A stretch of 32,995 nt of DNA from Opitutia bacterium (GTDB lineage Bacteria; Verrucomicrobiota; Verrucomicrobiia; Opitutales; UBA953): positions 1 through 32,995 of the forward strand of contig BGOI01000014.1 of assembly GCA_003569165.1 (NCBI GenBank), read 5' to 3'. The notes under the pieces were generated by a model that did no database searches, had not been told where the DNA came from, and saw only the letters and a list, made by a program, of their open reading frames with translations. Shown piece by piece: positions 15,001 to 22,836 of this stretch (its first letter is position 1; the number at the start of each line of letters is the position of its first letter). Made by a program: the position numbers and the translations under genes.

Positions 15001-15999
15001 TGAACGCTCTCGGCGGACCCAGCAGCACGGGCAACGTCAACCTGGCCAACAGCTCGACTCTTCGCTGGGAAGTGACCAATAACCAGGACCTCGGCTCTCG
15101 CCTCAAGGTCGCTGACGGTGCGACGGCGACGATCAAGTTCGATAACACCACGAGCGCGACGACCTTCACCGGCGGCATGTCTTCGGCACCGGCGCTCTCG
15201 TCAAGTCCGGCGCGGGCGACCTCATCCTCGCGGCCGCCAATACCTTCTCGGGCGGCCTCACGGTCGCGCAGGGCAAGGTCACCGTGAACGACACCGGCGC
15301 CCTCGGCACCGGGCCGCCACGGTCGGCAATGCTGGCACGATGGTCATCAACCAGTCCGTCGCGAATAACATCAACGTCAACGGTAACGGCACCATCGGCG
15401 GCACGCTCGTGGCGCCGGTCGCGCTCGGTAACGTCTCCGTGGGCGACCACGGCACGGTCGCGCGCGGCGTCTCGATCGGCAACTTCTCGGCGAGCAGCCT
15501 GACCCTCGCGGGCGGCGCCCGTCTCGAGTTCAAGATCTGGGACATCACCAAGGCGGCCGGCACCGGCTACGACCAGTATGTCTTCAACAACCTCGACCTC
15601 AGCGGCGCCTCGGCGTCCAACAAGGTCGTGATCAAGCTGGTCTCCCTCACCGACGGCACGAACCTCGGCGCGGCTGGTGACCTCTCGCTGATTTGGGGTG
15701 CGGCCGGTATCCAGAAGTTCTCGTTCGGTTCGTTCAATACGGCCGGCCTTAACCTCGGCACTAGCAACCAGGGCGTAAATATCACCGACCTGTTCACCTT
15801 CGATACCAGCCAGTTCACCTACACCGGTGGCACGGCCTCTCATGCGAGCCTCTGGTCAATCGACTTCAACACCGCCAACGGCGCCATCACGCTGACCGCA
15901 GTTCCGGAGCCCTCGACCTACGGTATCGGTCTCGGTGCGCTGGCCCTTGCGGCTGCCGCCATCCGCCGTCGCAAGCGACTGCAGCAAAAGAAGGCCTGA
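1..15999 (+). CDS. Giant PEP-CTERM autotransporter-repeat surface protein, 5' end outside window, frameshifted
   Basis: About 5,330 codons are visible and the start lies upstream. The product is almost wholly Gly/Thr/Ser/Asn/Ala-rich beta-strand repeats of the autotransporter-associated (PATR, PF12951) type, with cores such as LTKxGxGTLxLSGxNTYTG and GTLxVG recurring more than 20 times. It ends in AVPEPSTYGIGLGALALA, a hydrophobic stretch and a basic IRRRKR tail, which is a classic PEP-CTERM sorting signal, so it is expected to be exported and processed by an exosortase. No beta-barrel translocator is present. The reading frame must change near 105, 522, 1590, 3790, 15178 and 15313, and each change fits the loss of one base; repeat homology continues smoothly across every break. 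I read it as one intact gene with consensus errors. An adhesin or matrix role is inferred from the family; no enzymatic domain is seen. Confidence 0.85.
3190..4035 (+). repeat. Tandem repeat of about 410 nt inside the giant gene
   Basis: Two neighbouring blocks encode nearly the same series of motifs: a GAxxLTLSGA/NTF-type strand, then ALG-TTxGGTLVA, GAALEL, VTGTGxGxTGALRNLSG, NSFxG, and QSDAGTLxLxGT. The TGALRNLSG core appears near 3410 and again near 3823. The second copy carries the frameshift near 3790, and comparison with the first copy shows which frame is right. This is a recent internal duplication compared with the more diverged PATR copies elsewhere. Confidence 0.65.
8161..8760 (+). 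repeat. GGWAV-type module, copy 1, inside the giant gene
   Basis: This section encodes a non-PATR-looking module: a run containing NLRGGLLELRG, then a VNF-containing linker, then NGILGGWAV followed by FASYSPVYGVGSM and an aromatic/Thr-rich stretch. A second, diverged copy lies at 11485-12140 with NGLIGGWAV and FATYSATFGVVAM at the matching place. The pair suggests duplication of a block about 3.3 kb long. Confidence 0.6.
10240..10405 (+). other. Distinct beta module within the giant gene (VTVPSTVGLIPGM type)
   Basis: The frame encodes TRVTVPSTVGLIPGM, then VTGAGI, NTTIASI and IFLSANATVTG. This pattern (a VxVxSTxGLxxGMxVxGxGI core followed by TTIxSI and LSxNAT) is one I know from scattered bacterial surface and phage structural proteins. 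It differs from the PATR repeats around it. Its function is not known to me. Confidence 0.45.
11485..12140 (+). repeat. GGWAV-type module, copy 2, inside the giant gene
   Basis: This matches the module at 8161-8760: an AGGTLTFIGG strand, a VNFNGW-like linker, then NGLIGGWAV and FATYSATFGVVAM. It is clearly diverged, so the duplication is old. Confidence 0.6.
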
Positions 16000-16021
16000 G
16001 CGATCAGGTGACACGGCAGGG

Positions 16022-16047
16022 AAGGGCGGCTCCGGCCGCCCTTTTTT
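16022..16047 (+). terminator. Rho-independent terminator of the giant gene
   Basis: A perfect GGGCGGC / GCCGCCC stem (16024-16030 with 16035-16041), loop TCCG, is flanked by AA on the left and followed by six T. It starts 23 bases after the TGA of the giant gene. Confidence 0.92.
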
Positions 16048-16284
16048 GTGCCAGTATTCGAACTAGGTATTAGCGGTTAGCGGTAAGCGGTTGGGTGAGA
16101 CATTTTCAGGTCCCAGGTCTCGGCCATCAGGTGCCTGGTTCGGGTAATCGGGTTCAGGTACGGGTGGCGGGAAATCTGTCCTCCGTCATCGACTCAGTCA
16201 TCCGTCATCGATTCAGCGATCAATTCAGCCCTCCATTCATTCCCATCCATTGACTCCCCCCTCTGTCTGCCTCACAAACTCCCC
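16048..16284. repeat. Spacer with degenerate intergenic repeat, inverted orientation
   Basis: After the terminator there is a short ACCGCT/AGCGGT-type repeat near 16070-16092, then, read on the minus strand, the same modules seen in other spacers: 12-nt units (TCAATTCAGCCC at 16220-16231 and TCCATTCATTCC at 16232-16243 on plus), GTCATCGACTCAG words, and a CCCGCCACCCGTACCTGAAC block. No ORF or RNA gene is apparent. The promoter of the downstream phosphoesterase gene must lie here, but I see no convincing -35/-10 pair. Confidence 0.6.
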
Positions 16285-17337
16285 ATGCGCTCACCCCTAC
16301 CGCTTATCCTTTCCCTGTTGCTGCTCGGATTCGCCCCATGCGCACAGGCGGCCCGTGACCTGACCTTTTACCTCATCTCGGACGTGCACGTGGGGATGGA
16401 TTACCGCAAGACTGCCCCGCCGTTTGGCGCGGACGCTTTCAATGCCCACGTCGCGCAGACGCTCGAGGTGCTCGCCAAAGTCCCCGGCACGCCGTGGCCC
16501 ACCGAGGGCCCGGTCGCTGAGGCGATGAAAGGGAAGGGCCCCGTCCCTCGTCCCCTCGGCATGATCGTCGCGGGCGACCTTACCGAGGTCGGTAATGCGA
16601 AGCAGTGGCAGGATTTCGACCGGATGCTGCCTTGGCAGGGTTCGACGCCCGCAAAGTATCCGACCTTCGCCCTGGCGGGTAATCATGACGGCGGTACCAC
16701 CAGCCCGGTCCGCTTAGGCCTGCGCGAACGTAATCGCGGCATGCTCGCCGCCGGTCTCGTCACGAAGCTTTCCGCCGATGCGCTCCACGCCGCCTGGACC
16801 TGGCAGGGCGTGCACTTCATCAACGTCAACCTGTATCCCGGCGACGGCGTCAAGGCAGGCGCCAAGGCGGGCTCGATGTGGGATCCGGAGAGCAGCCTGA
16901 GCTTCCTGAAGGCGCGGCTGGCCGAGATCGGCGCGACCGAACCGGTCGTGATCGCGATGCACCTCGACTTTAGCGCCCGCAGCACCTGGTGGGACCAGCC
17001 CAAGCGCAAGGCGTTCTACGAAGCCATCCGCGGGCATAACATCATCGCCCTCCTGCACGGCCATACGCACGACATCACCCGACTCACTTTCCCCGAAGAT
17101 AAGGATTACGCCGACTTCGGCGGCCAAGGACCCCGCTTCGATTGCTTCTCGGCCGGCGCCTTCAAGCCCGACGCCAAGGAAGGTAAGCCGTATCCCGGCC
17201 CGCGCTATCCCTGTGAGTGCTATGTGTTCCGTATCGTCGACGATGTTCTCGTCGCCGCCCATTACACCGCCGAACCCGGTGGCTGGAATACCAGTAAGCA
17301 CGCCCCGCAGCTGACGTTTGTGAAGAAGATTAAGTGA
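16285..17337 (+). CDS. Secreted calcineurin-like metallophosphoesterase
   Basis: The 350-residue product has a Sec signal peptide (hydrophobic residues 6-20, cleavage likely after AQA at 20-22). All metal-binding motifs of the calcineurin-like phosphoesterase fold follow in order: D33-x-H35 in SDVHVG, GD98 in AGDLTE, GNHD at 132-135, H226 in AMHLDF, and GHTH at 259-262 in LLHGHTHD. It should bind two divalent metals and hydrolyse phosphate esters outside the cytoplasm; the substrate cannot be told from sequence. The start is the only one that gives a signal peptide; no Shine-Dalgarno sequence precedes it. It stands alone between the giant gene's terminator and a repeat-filled convergent spacer. 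Frame and motifs are intact. Confidence 0.9.
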   Translation: MRSPLPLILSLLLLGFAPCAQAARDLTFYLISDVHVGMDYRKTAPPFGADAFNAHVAQTLEVLAKVPGTPWPTEGPVAEAMKGKGPVPRPLGMIVAGDLTEVGNAKQWQDFDRMLPWQGSTPAKYPTFALAGNHDGGTTSPVRLGLRERNRGMLAAGLVTKLSADALHAAWTWQGVHFINVNLYPGDGVKAGAKAGSMWDPESSLSFLKARLAEIGATEPVVIAMHLDFSARSTWWDQPKRKAFYEAIRGHNIIALLHGHTHDITRLTFPEDKDYADFGGQGPRFDCFSAGAFKPDAKEGKPYPGPRYPCECYVFRIVDDVLVAAHYTAEPGGWNTSKHAPQLTFVKKIK

Positions 17338-17489
17338 AGTGAGGAAGAGGGCAGATGACGGATGGCAGAGGACAAGGGCGCCAATGGAAAAGTCCCGCCA
17401 CCTGCCACCTGGGGCTGCCACCTGCCACCCGAAACGAACCCCCCAGCCAATCATCTGGCCTCCCTTCGAGTGCTGTCGCGCCTGCATCG

Positions 17490-17545
17490 GGTAGGGCTGG
17501 CCATCCTTGGCCGGCCGCGGCCGAGCAGGGATGCTCGGCACTACC
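17490..17545. repeat. GGTAGGG-anchored double hairpin (element C)
   Basis: It begins GGTAGGG and ends ACTACC. The left arm has GGCCA-TCCT-TGGCC (17499-17512); the right arm has GCCGAGCA-GGGA-TGCTCGGC (17520-17539), with CCGCGG at the centre. Read from their own ends the two arms share the layout GGTAG, stem, loop TCC, stem, but the stem bases differ while pairing is kept. Confidence 0.6.
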
Positions 17546-17562
17546 TAAATGCGAAACAACTT

Positions 17563-17667
17563 AGGACAGCACGTGGTGCTGTCCCTACCTAGATGCAGGC
17601 TATGTCGTGACGCGGGCCCGACCCTACCCGCGGCAAACTAGGGCAGCACGCGGTGCTGCCCCTACCC
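17563..17667 (-). repeat. Three phased GGTAGGG hairpin arms (elements D)
   Basis: Read on the minus strand, GGTAGGG boxes end at 17666, 17628 and 17589, and the end of element C continues the series at 17545, giving spacings of 38, 39 and 44 nt. Perfect stems follow: GGGCAGCAC/GTGCTGCCC (17641-17661), a CGGGCCCG palindrome near 17613-17620, and GGACAGCAC/GTGCTGTCC (17564-17584). The first and last differ by one compensated base pair. Confidence 0.6.
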
Positions 17668-17733
17668 AAGGCAGGCACTCCCCCGATACTCGATACTCTC
17701 AGCATCCGGCCCTCGTGCCCTCGTTAACCTACT

Positions 17734-20352
17734 TCACTTCCCGCTCCGCCACACTTTCTTGTCCGGCGTGACGAGCATGACGTCGAGCTTCTCGCGCTGG
17801 GCGATGCGCTTGGCTTCTTCGAACCCGACGGCCATCAGGGAGGTCGACCAACCGTCAGCCTGGAAGCAGCTCTCGTGAGTCACGACGACCATCTCGAGCG
17901 TAGGTTCGACGGGCCGTCCGGTCTTGGGCGAGAGGATGTGCGAGACGGGCTTGCCGGCAGCGAGTCGTTTGGCGCGGTAAAGGCCGGAGGTGCTCAGCGC
18001 CCGGTCGGTCAGCAGCACGGTCTGCAGCATGACCCGGGGATTGAAAGGGTCTTCGATGCCCACGCGCCACGAGCCCGCGGCGAGGATCTCGCCGCCGACC
18101 TCGATGAGGAACTCGTGTTGACCCTGCGCACGCAGGATCTTGGCGGCGCGGTCGGCCGCCAGGCCTTGCAGCACGGACCCGAGGTCGAGGTGCAGGCCTT
18201 CATGGCTCTTGGAGAGGGTAAGGTTCTCCTTGTCGAGTTTGAGCTTCGACCAGCCCACCTTCGCAAGCGCGGCCTGGAGTTGCGCCGGCGTGGGATCGGG
18301 CAGTTTGCCCGCCGGGCCGTAGCCCCAGAGACTCGTCAGCGGCGCGATGGTGATGTCGTACATCCCGCCGGAGGCGGCGCTCAACTTCAGCGCGAACTCG
18401 ACGGTATCGGCGAGCTCCTGGGTGATGCCAAAGGCTTGGGTGGACTCAAGGCGGTTGAAGTCGGTCGTCGCGGAGGATTCGCGCCAATGCGAGAGCGAGA
18501 ACTCGACGCGATTGATCTCGGCCTCGAGCTCACGCTTGAGGATCTGGGCGTCGACGTCACTGCCGCGCACCTTGACGGTCCAAGTCGTGCCAAACGCGGC
18601 GCCGTGCAGTTCGGTGACGGCTTGCCGCGCCGAGGCCTCGGGGGTTTCTTCCGCGGCGAAGTCCGCGCGGGGGAAGAAGGCCACCACGGAGCCCAGCGCC
18701 AAGACGACGGCCGCCCACGTGTCGCGACGTCCCCAGGTCTCGGCTTGGTTGGCGGAGCGCACGAACTTGAAGAGGGCGCCGGTCGGGCAGCCATATTTGC
18801 AATAAGCCTGCGGCACGACGACCGAGGCGAGCAGGCCGACCACGGCTAAGGTCAGGGGAATCGCGACCCCGATCCCGAGAATCCAGGCGTCGAAGGGCTC
18901 GACATGTCCGATATTCCAGCGGGGCCAAACCAGGGCGGCCAAAAAGGCCCCGGCGAGGGCGATGGCAGGCAGTTTGCTCAGCCAAGCATGCCAACGGGCG
19001 GGGACGGCCAGATGGAGGCGCTTAAGGCCTCCTAGGAGCTCCTGGGCTGCCCCGTGAGGGCAGATCTGATGGCAATAAGCCTGGCGGCGAGACCCCCAAG
19101 GGACGAGGAGGGCGATGCCTCCGAGGATCAGCAGGGCGGGGGCTTGGGACCACGGGATACCATGGCGGGCCCAGCCAGCGAAGAGGGAGAGCGAAAGCAG
19201 TTGGCCGAGCCAGAGGCCGAGGCCACCAACGAGGAGAATCTGCCAGACTGTCCTCACCACGGGTCGGCCGTGCAGGGGCGTGAAGGTCATCAGGAGCGCA
19301 CCGACAAGGAAGCACCAAAGCGCCGCGGTGCGGAGGCGTTGCTGGGCGTCCTGCTTGGAGCGATGGCCGCCGTGCGCGTCATCGGCGAAGCGCGTCTGTA
19401 ATCCCTTGGCGATCCCGTAACTCGTGAGCGTCGCGCCGGAGACCGTGTCGAGCTCGCCTTTCCGGAAGTCGAACTCCGCCCACTCGCGGGTAGTCCACTT
19501 CGTCAGGTCCTTGAAGAAGGTGCGCCCCTGCGGGTCGGGTTCCTGCTCCTGGATGCGGCTGACGTATTCCGCGGTGTCGTAGGTCGTGCGCAGTTTGACT
19601 TGGCGCAGGCGGAGGCCGTCGACTTCGATGGCGATCAGCGTCTCGCTCGGGCCAGCGTAGCCGACGACTTCGTCGGCGGAAGGCGAGGAACGCACGACGT
19701 AGCCGAGGTGGGCGCGGTTGGGCCCGCGCACGAGGTTCCAGCCTAGGCGCGGGATGTTCGGCTCGAAGCTGGTCGCATCGGGGAAGCCGGAGCCTTGGAT
19801 TTCCTTGAGTGAGAGCGCGGTCGGAAAACGCAGCGAGACGTAATTGCCGGAGAGACGTTTTTGGATGGATTCGGTAATCGCGTAGGCGGTGAGCGTGGAG
19901 CCGGCGTAGGCCTCGAGCTTCGGGGTGGGTTGCGTCGTGGGGCGCCAGTCCTTGAAGGCTTTCTCGAACGCGGCATTGCCACGCAAGGTATCCACGTGCT
20001 CTGGCGTGTCTTCGCTCGAGAGGATACGGGTGCCGACGATCTTCTCCTGGTTGTCGAGCGCCACGAGCACGTTGCTCGGGCCGGCGTAGCCCAGGATGCT
20101 GTCGGCGTCGGGCGAGGTCGTGACCAGGCGCCCGAGGCGGTTACCAGACTCGTCTTGGACGAGGAGTGTCTGATTAGGGCCGGACTTCAGCCGCTTGGCA
20201 CCGGGGAAGAACGCCTTGGCGTCATCGAGCCCCAGACGCGTCAGCGCGGACTCCGTGAGGGGAGTCGTGCGCTGCAAGAGCAGGGCGGCGAGGAGCAAAG
20301 CCGCGAGACGCCAGCCTTTGACCAGCCAGGCGCTGACGCGGGGTGACGGCAT
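17734..20352 (-). CDS. Membrane flavoprotein fusion: two FMN-binding domains, NosR-like CxxxCP core, ApbE flavin transferase
   Basis: The 872-residue product has an N-terminal membrane anchor (14-27), then two FMN-binding domains. The second has the canonical flavinylation motif SGATLT (305-310, acceptor T308); the first has a variant, AGSTLT (150-155, T153). Six more hydrophobic segments (about 341-358, 370-392, 404-420, 460-476, 490-513, 545-560) carry two CxxxCP motifs of the NosR/NapH polyferredoxin family (C427/C431 and C518/C522). Residues 580-872 form a complete ApbE domain: FGTTW, MYDITIAPLTSLWGYGP, DLGSVLQGLAADRA, TSGLYR, HILSPKTGRP, FQADGWSTSL. Topology counting places the FMN and ApbE domains outside the cytoplasm and the cysteine motifs near the inner face. 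ApbE attaches FMN from FAD to Thr, so this protein may flavinylate itself. The C-terminal ferredoxin domain of true NosR is absent. It starts 3 nt after the upstream oxidoreductase gene, so the two are probably co-transcribed. Confidence 0.88.
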   Translation of the reverse strand: MPSPRVSAWLVKGWRLAALLLAALLLQRTTPLTESALTRLGLDDAKAFFPGAKRLKSGPNQTLLVQDESGNRLGRLVTTSPDADSILGYAGPSNVLVALDNQEKIVGTRILSSEDTPEHVDTLRGNAAFEKAFKDWRPTTQPTPKLEAYAGSTLTAYAITESIQKRLSGNYVSLRFPTALSLKEIQGSGFPDATSFEPNIPRLGWNLVRGPNRAHLGYVVRSSPSADEVVGYAGPSETLIAIEVDGLRLRQVKLRTTYDTAEYVSRIQEQEPDPQGRTFFKDLTKWTTREWAEFDFRKGELDTVSGATLTSYGIAKGLQTRFADDAHGGHRSKQDAQQRLRTAALWCFLVGALLMTFTPLHGRPVVRTVWQILLVGGLGLWLGQLLSLSLFAGWARHGIPWSQAPALLILGGIALLVPWGSRRQAYCHQICPHGAAQELLGGLKRLHLAVPARWHAWLSKLPAIALAGAFLAALVWPRWNIGHVEPFDAWILGIGVAIPLTLAVVGLLASVVVPQAYCKYGCPTGALFKFVRSANQAETWGRRDTWAAVVLALGSVVAFFPRADFAAEETPEASARQAVTELHGAAFGTTWTVKVRGSDVDAQILKRELEAEINRVEFSLSHWRESSATTDFNRLESTQAFGITQELADTVEFALKLSAASGGMYDITIAPLTSLWGYGPAGKLPDPTPAQLQAALAKVGWSKLKLDKENLTLSKSHEGLHLDLGSVLQGLAADRAAKILRAQGQHEFLIEVGGEILAAGSWRVGIEDPFNPRVMLQTVLLTDRALSTSGLYRAKRLAAGKPVSHILSPKTGRPVEPTLEMVVVTHESCFQADGWSTSLMAVGFEEAKRIAQREKLDVMLVTPDKKVWRSGK

Positions 20353-20355
20353 CCG

Positions 20356-22728
20356 TTAGTCGGCGAGCATCAGCTGGAAGGCGTCGGCGTGGACGTTGCC
20401 CTTGGCGCCGTCGGCCGAGAGAACGATCGTGTGCGTGCCAGCGGCGAATTGGAACTTTCCAAGTTTGTTGGCCTGCTCGATTTCGCCGACCTTCTGATTG
20501 AGGCGTAAGGTGACGGGCTTTTCGCCGTTACGATTAATCGTTAGCAAGGAGTTGCCCGAGCGGTTCTCGTGCCCTTGCCAGTAGCCACGGAGCTCATACT
20601 TGCCGGCGTCCTTGACCTCGAAGGTGTAGGTCGCCCGATTGCCGTTGCCGGAGGCGTAGTGATAGCCGGCGCCGAGGTGCGCGATTCCGTGTCCTTGGGT
20701 CCACTTGCCTTCGAGCTTCGCCTGAGCGTCGTCGACGACGATGCCGCCGAGCTTGGCCAGTTCCTGGAGGTCGTCAGGGGAGAGTTTGGTGGGCGTGCCT
20801 TTGGTGAGGTCGAGGTTCATCCGGCCGGTGGGCAGTTCCTTGAAGTCCGCAATCGACGTATCGAGGAAGAGGTCTGCGCGCAGGTCGCTGCGGCGCATCC
20901 GGCCGGGCTGTTCCATGAGCTTGATGAGGTCGGGCAGATGCTTCTGGTAGACGCCGCGTGGGTCGGTGTTTTCGCGGACAGCGAGGTAGGCGGCCTTGCC
21001 GACGACTTCGCCCATCATGCCGATGGTGCGCATGACGCGGACGGTACCGAGGGCTTCGTGGGTGACCGAGATATGGCGGCCGGCGAAGAACAGGTTGTTG
21101 ATGTTCTTCGAGTAGAAAAGGCGGTAGGGCAGCGGGTAGCCGTTGCGGCGATCGACGGCGTGGACCTGCTTGCCGCTGGCGTCGGTGTAGCCGAACGCGG
21201 CGCGAGAGATGAACGGATTGTCGGGGAACTTCTTGGCGTACTGTTCCTTGGCGTAGTGGAGGTCGATGTCCCAGGTGGTGGGCACGCAGCCGTCATCGAA
21301 GTCGCGGCGGGTGATGATGTCTTCCTTGTTCAGGATGATGTCGCCGTCAAAGAGGCGGGATTCGCGGGGGCCGCCGACGTGCGAGGCCCACTTGAGGTCG
21401 GAGTGGGCGTACTTAGCCTTGTCGGGGCCGTTCTTGAGGGCGGAGAAGGCGCCATACATCGCGCGGAAGTTCCAGTCGCGGATATATTCGAGGTCCTTGA
21501 TTGGATCCTTGTCGAAGCCGGATTCCCAGAACCACTCGGCCTTCATGAAGGGCTTGTCGTCGATCTTGGCCTTGGATTTTTGGAGGAGAGGGAAGTCGCC
21601 CATCTCGAGCGGCAGCGCCCACGGGGTGGCGGGCCAGCTTGAGGCTTGGTCGGCGTCTTGGTAGAACCACATGTTGGACATCCCCATGCGTTTGTCGGGC
21701 TCGGTGCGGAAGGTCGCGCCGGCGTAGGCGCCCACCCAGCCGTGGCCGGTGGTGTCGGCCACGAACTTGGCGCGGAAGACCTTCTCGCGGCCGGTCTTGA
21801 CGTCGATGGCCTTCACGGCGGCGATACGGTTGCCATCCATGATCACTCCGGTGGCGAAGTGCCCCAGGAAGAGGGCGATATTCTTTTCGTTGCGTACGAC
21901 CTTTTCCTTGAGGTCATCGCCAAAGCTGTCGACGCGGCCGGGGCTGTCGGGTGAGCGGTCACCGATTTCTTCGATCATCTCGCCGAGGTGCGGGAACTTG
22001 CCGCGGGTGGTGCCACCCATGGCCCAGACGCCGATTTCGGAGCTGCCGTTACCGCCGAGGACGAAGCGGTCCTGAATGAAGGCGACCTTGAGCGACTGAC
22101 GAGAGGCGGAGAGCGCCGCGCCGAGGCCACCGTAACCGCCGCCGACGACGACGAGGTCGAACTCACCTTGGTCTTCCGAGCCCTTGGGGCTGTTCCACTT
22201 CGAGCGGGCGGCGACGAGCGCTTCGCCTTCGGGCGGGGTGAAAGAAGCGTCCTTGCTGAAGAGGATGGCGTCGGCGCGACCGGCGAAACCGGTGAGGTCA
22301 TGGAGGGCAATCTTCACGTCGCCCGCGGGCAGGGCGACCTTGCCGCCAGCTTGCCAATGCCACTCGGCGCCCTTCGTGCCGAACTCAGCGGCGACGGGCT
22401 GTCCGTTGACGATCAACTGGAAGCGGCCGGGGGTGCCGGGGGCGTTCCAGTGGGCGACCCAATCCTTGGTGCGCACCCAGACTCGGTATTCGCCCGCGGA
22501 GGCGATACGGACCGAGCCCGTGGCATCAGCGACCGGCTTACCGAGACCGTGGGCCAGGAGGTAAGGCGAGCCGACGATGTTCGTGAAAGAGGTGTCGAGC
22601 TTCCAGCCGCCTTGAGACGCGAGGGATTCGGCTTCGACGAAGACCGTATCGGTGGACTGGGCGCGGCCGACGACGGCAGCCAGCAGGGACAGTCCAAGGA
22701 AGGGGAGGACGCGAGGGGACATGGACAT
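20356..22728 (-). CDS. Secreted FAD-dependent oxidoreductase with N- and C-terminal carbohydrate-binding-like domains
   Basis: From the start MSMSPR the product is 790 residues with a Sec signal peptide (hydrophobic 7-21, cut near GRAQS). Residues 25-160 form a beta domain (VEAESLASQGGW opening, YRVWVRTKDW) like those on polysaccharide-active proteins. Residues 190-620 are a FAD_oxidored (PF12831) domain: DLVVVGGGYGGLGAALSASR dinucleotide fold, the LGGNGSSEIG signature, and the FAGRHISVTHEALGTVR and MRTIGMMGEVVG motifs near its end. Residues from about 660 form a golvesin/xanthan-lyase-like beta domain (YTFEVKDAGKYELRGYW). The substrate is unknown; a sugar or glycan is a guess from the flanking domains. 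The open frame extends upstream to 23322, but that part runs through spacer repeats and would bury the signal peptide, so it is not used. A second in-frame ATG lies at 22722. It is followed after 3 nt by the FMN/NosR/ApbE fusion gene. Confidence 0.87.
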   Translation of the reverse strand: MSMSPRVLPFLGLSLLAAVVGRAQSTDTVFVEAESLASQGGWKLDTSFTNIVGSPYLLAHGLGKPVADATGSVRIASAGEYRVWVRTKDWVAHWNAPGTPGRFQLIVNGQPVAAEFGTKGAEWHWQAGGKVALPAGDVKIALHDLTGFAGRADAILFSKDASFTPPEGEALVAARSKWNSPKGSEDQGEFDLVVVGGGYGGLGAALSASRQSLKVAFIQDRFVLGGNGSSEIGVWAMGGTTRGKFPHLGEMIEEIGDRSPDSPGRVDSFGDDLKEKVVRNEKNIALFLGHFATGVIMDGNRIAAVKAIDVKTGREKVFRAKFVADTTGHGWVGAYAGATFRTEPDKRMGMSNMWFYQDADQASSWPATPWALPLEMGDFPLLQKSKAKIDDKPFMKAEWFWESGFDKDPIKDLEYIRDWNFRAMYGAFSALKNGPDKAKYAHSDLKWASHVGGPRESRLFDGDIILNKEDIITRRDFDDGCVPTTWDIDLHYAKEQYAKKFPDNPFISRAAFGYTDASGKQVHAVDRRNGYPLPYRLFYSKNINNLFFAGRHISVTHEALGTVRVMRTIGMMGEVVGKAAYLAVRENTDPRGVYQKHLPDLIKLMEQPGRMRRSDLRADLFLDTSIADFKELPTGRMNLDLTKGTPTKLSPDDLQELAKLGGIVVDDAQAKLEGKWTQGHGIAHLGAGYHYASGNGNRATYTFEVKDAGKYELRGYWQGHENRSGNSLLTINRNGEKPVTLRLNQKVGEIEQANKLGKFQFAAGTHTIVLSADGAKGNVHADAFQLMLAD

Positions 22729-22766
22729 ATTAGATGGCAGTAGGATGAAAGAGTTCCAGCGGAAAA

Positions 22767-22798
22767 GGGGGTGGTGGAAAGGGTTAGGGGTGGGTGGG
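22767..22798 (+). other. G-rich tract with quadruplex potential
   Basis: Runs of G (GGGGG, GGG, GGGG, GGG, GGGGG) separated by short T/A/GT linkers, including GGGTTAGGGG, lie 40-70 bases upstream of the oxidoreductase start, on the strand opposite the gene. The transcript leader would be C-rich there. A similar tract lies before the gene starting at 24703. Confidence 0.4.
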
Positions 22799-22836
22799 GG
22801 TCTTAAAAGAGGACTGAGTCGATGACGGATGACAGA

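Larger units (their letters stand above)
17338..17733. repeat. Convergent spacer filled with modular repeats
   Basis: This 396-base region lies between two converging genes and holds no gene. From left to right: a GATGACGGATGGCAGAGGA word cluster (17350-17375), a doubled CCACCTGCCACC block (17397-17430), ACGAACCCCCCAGCCAATCA (17434-17453), and then five hairpin arms carrying GGTAGGG or CCCTACC between 17490 and 17667. The same order of modules recurs at 22808-23092. The hairpins may also end transcription from either side, although none has a clear T tract. Confidence 0.65.

Noticed and set aside
17875-18849. Plus-strand frame of 324 codons opposite the ApbE domain
   Set aside because: It is antisense to a domain with complete ApbE motifs, and its product matches nothing recognisable. 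The plus-strand frame at 20569-21642 is rejected likewise.
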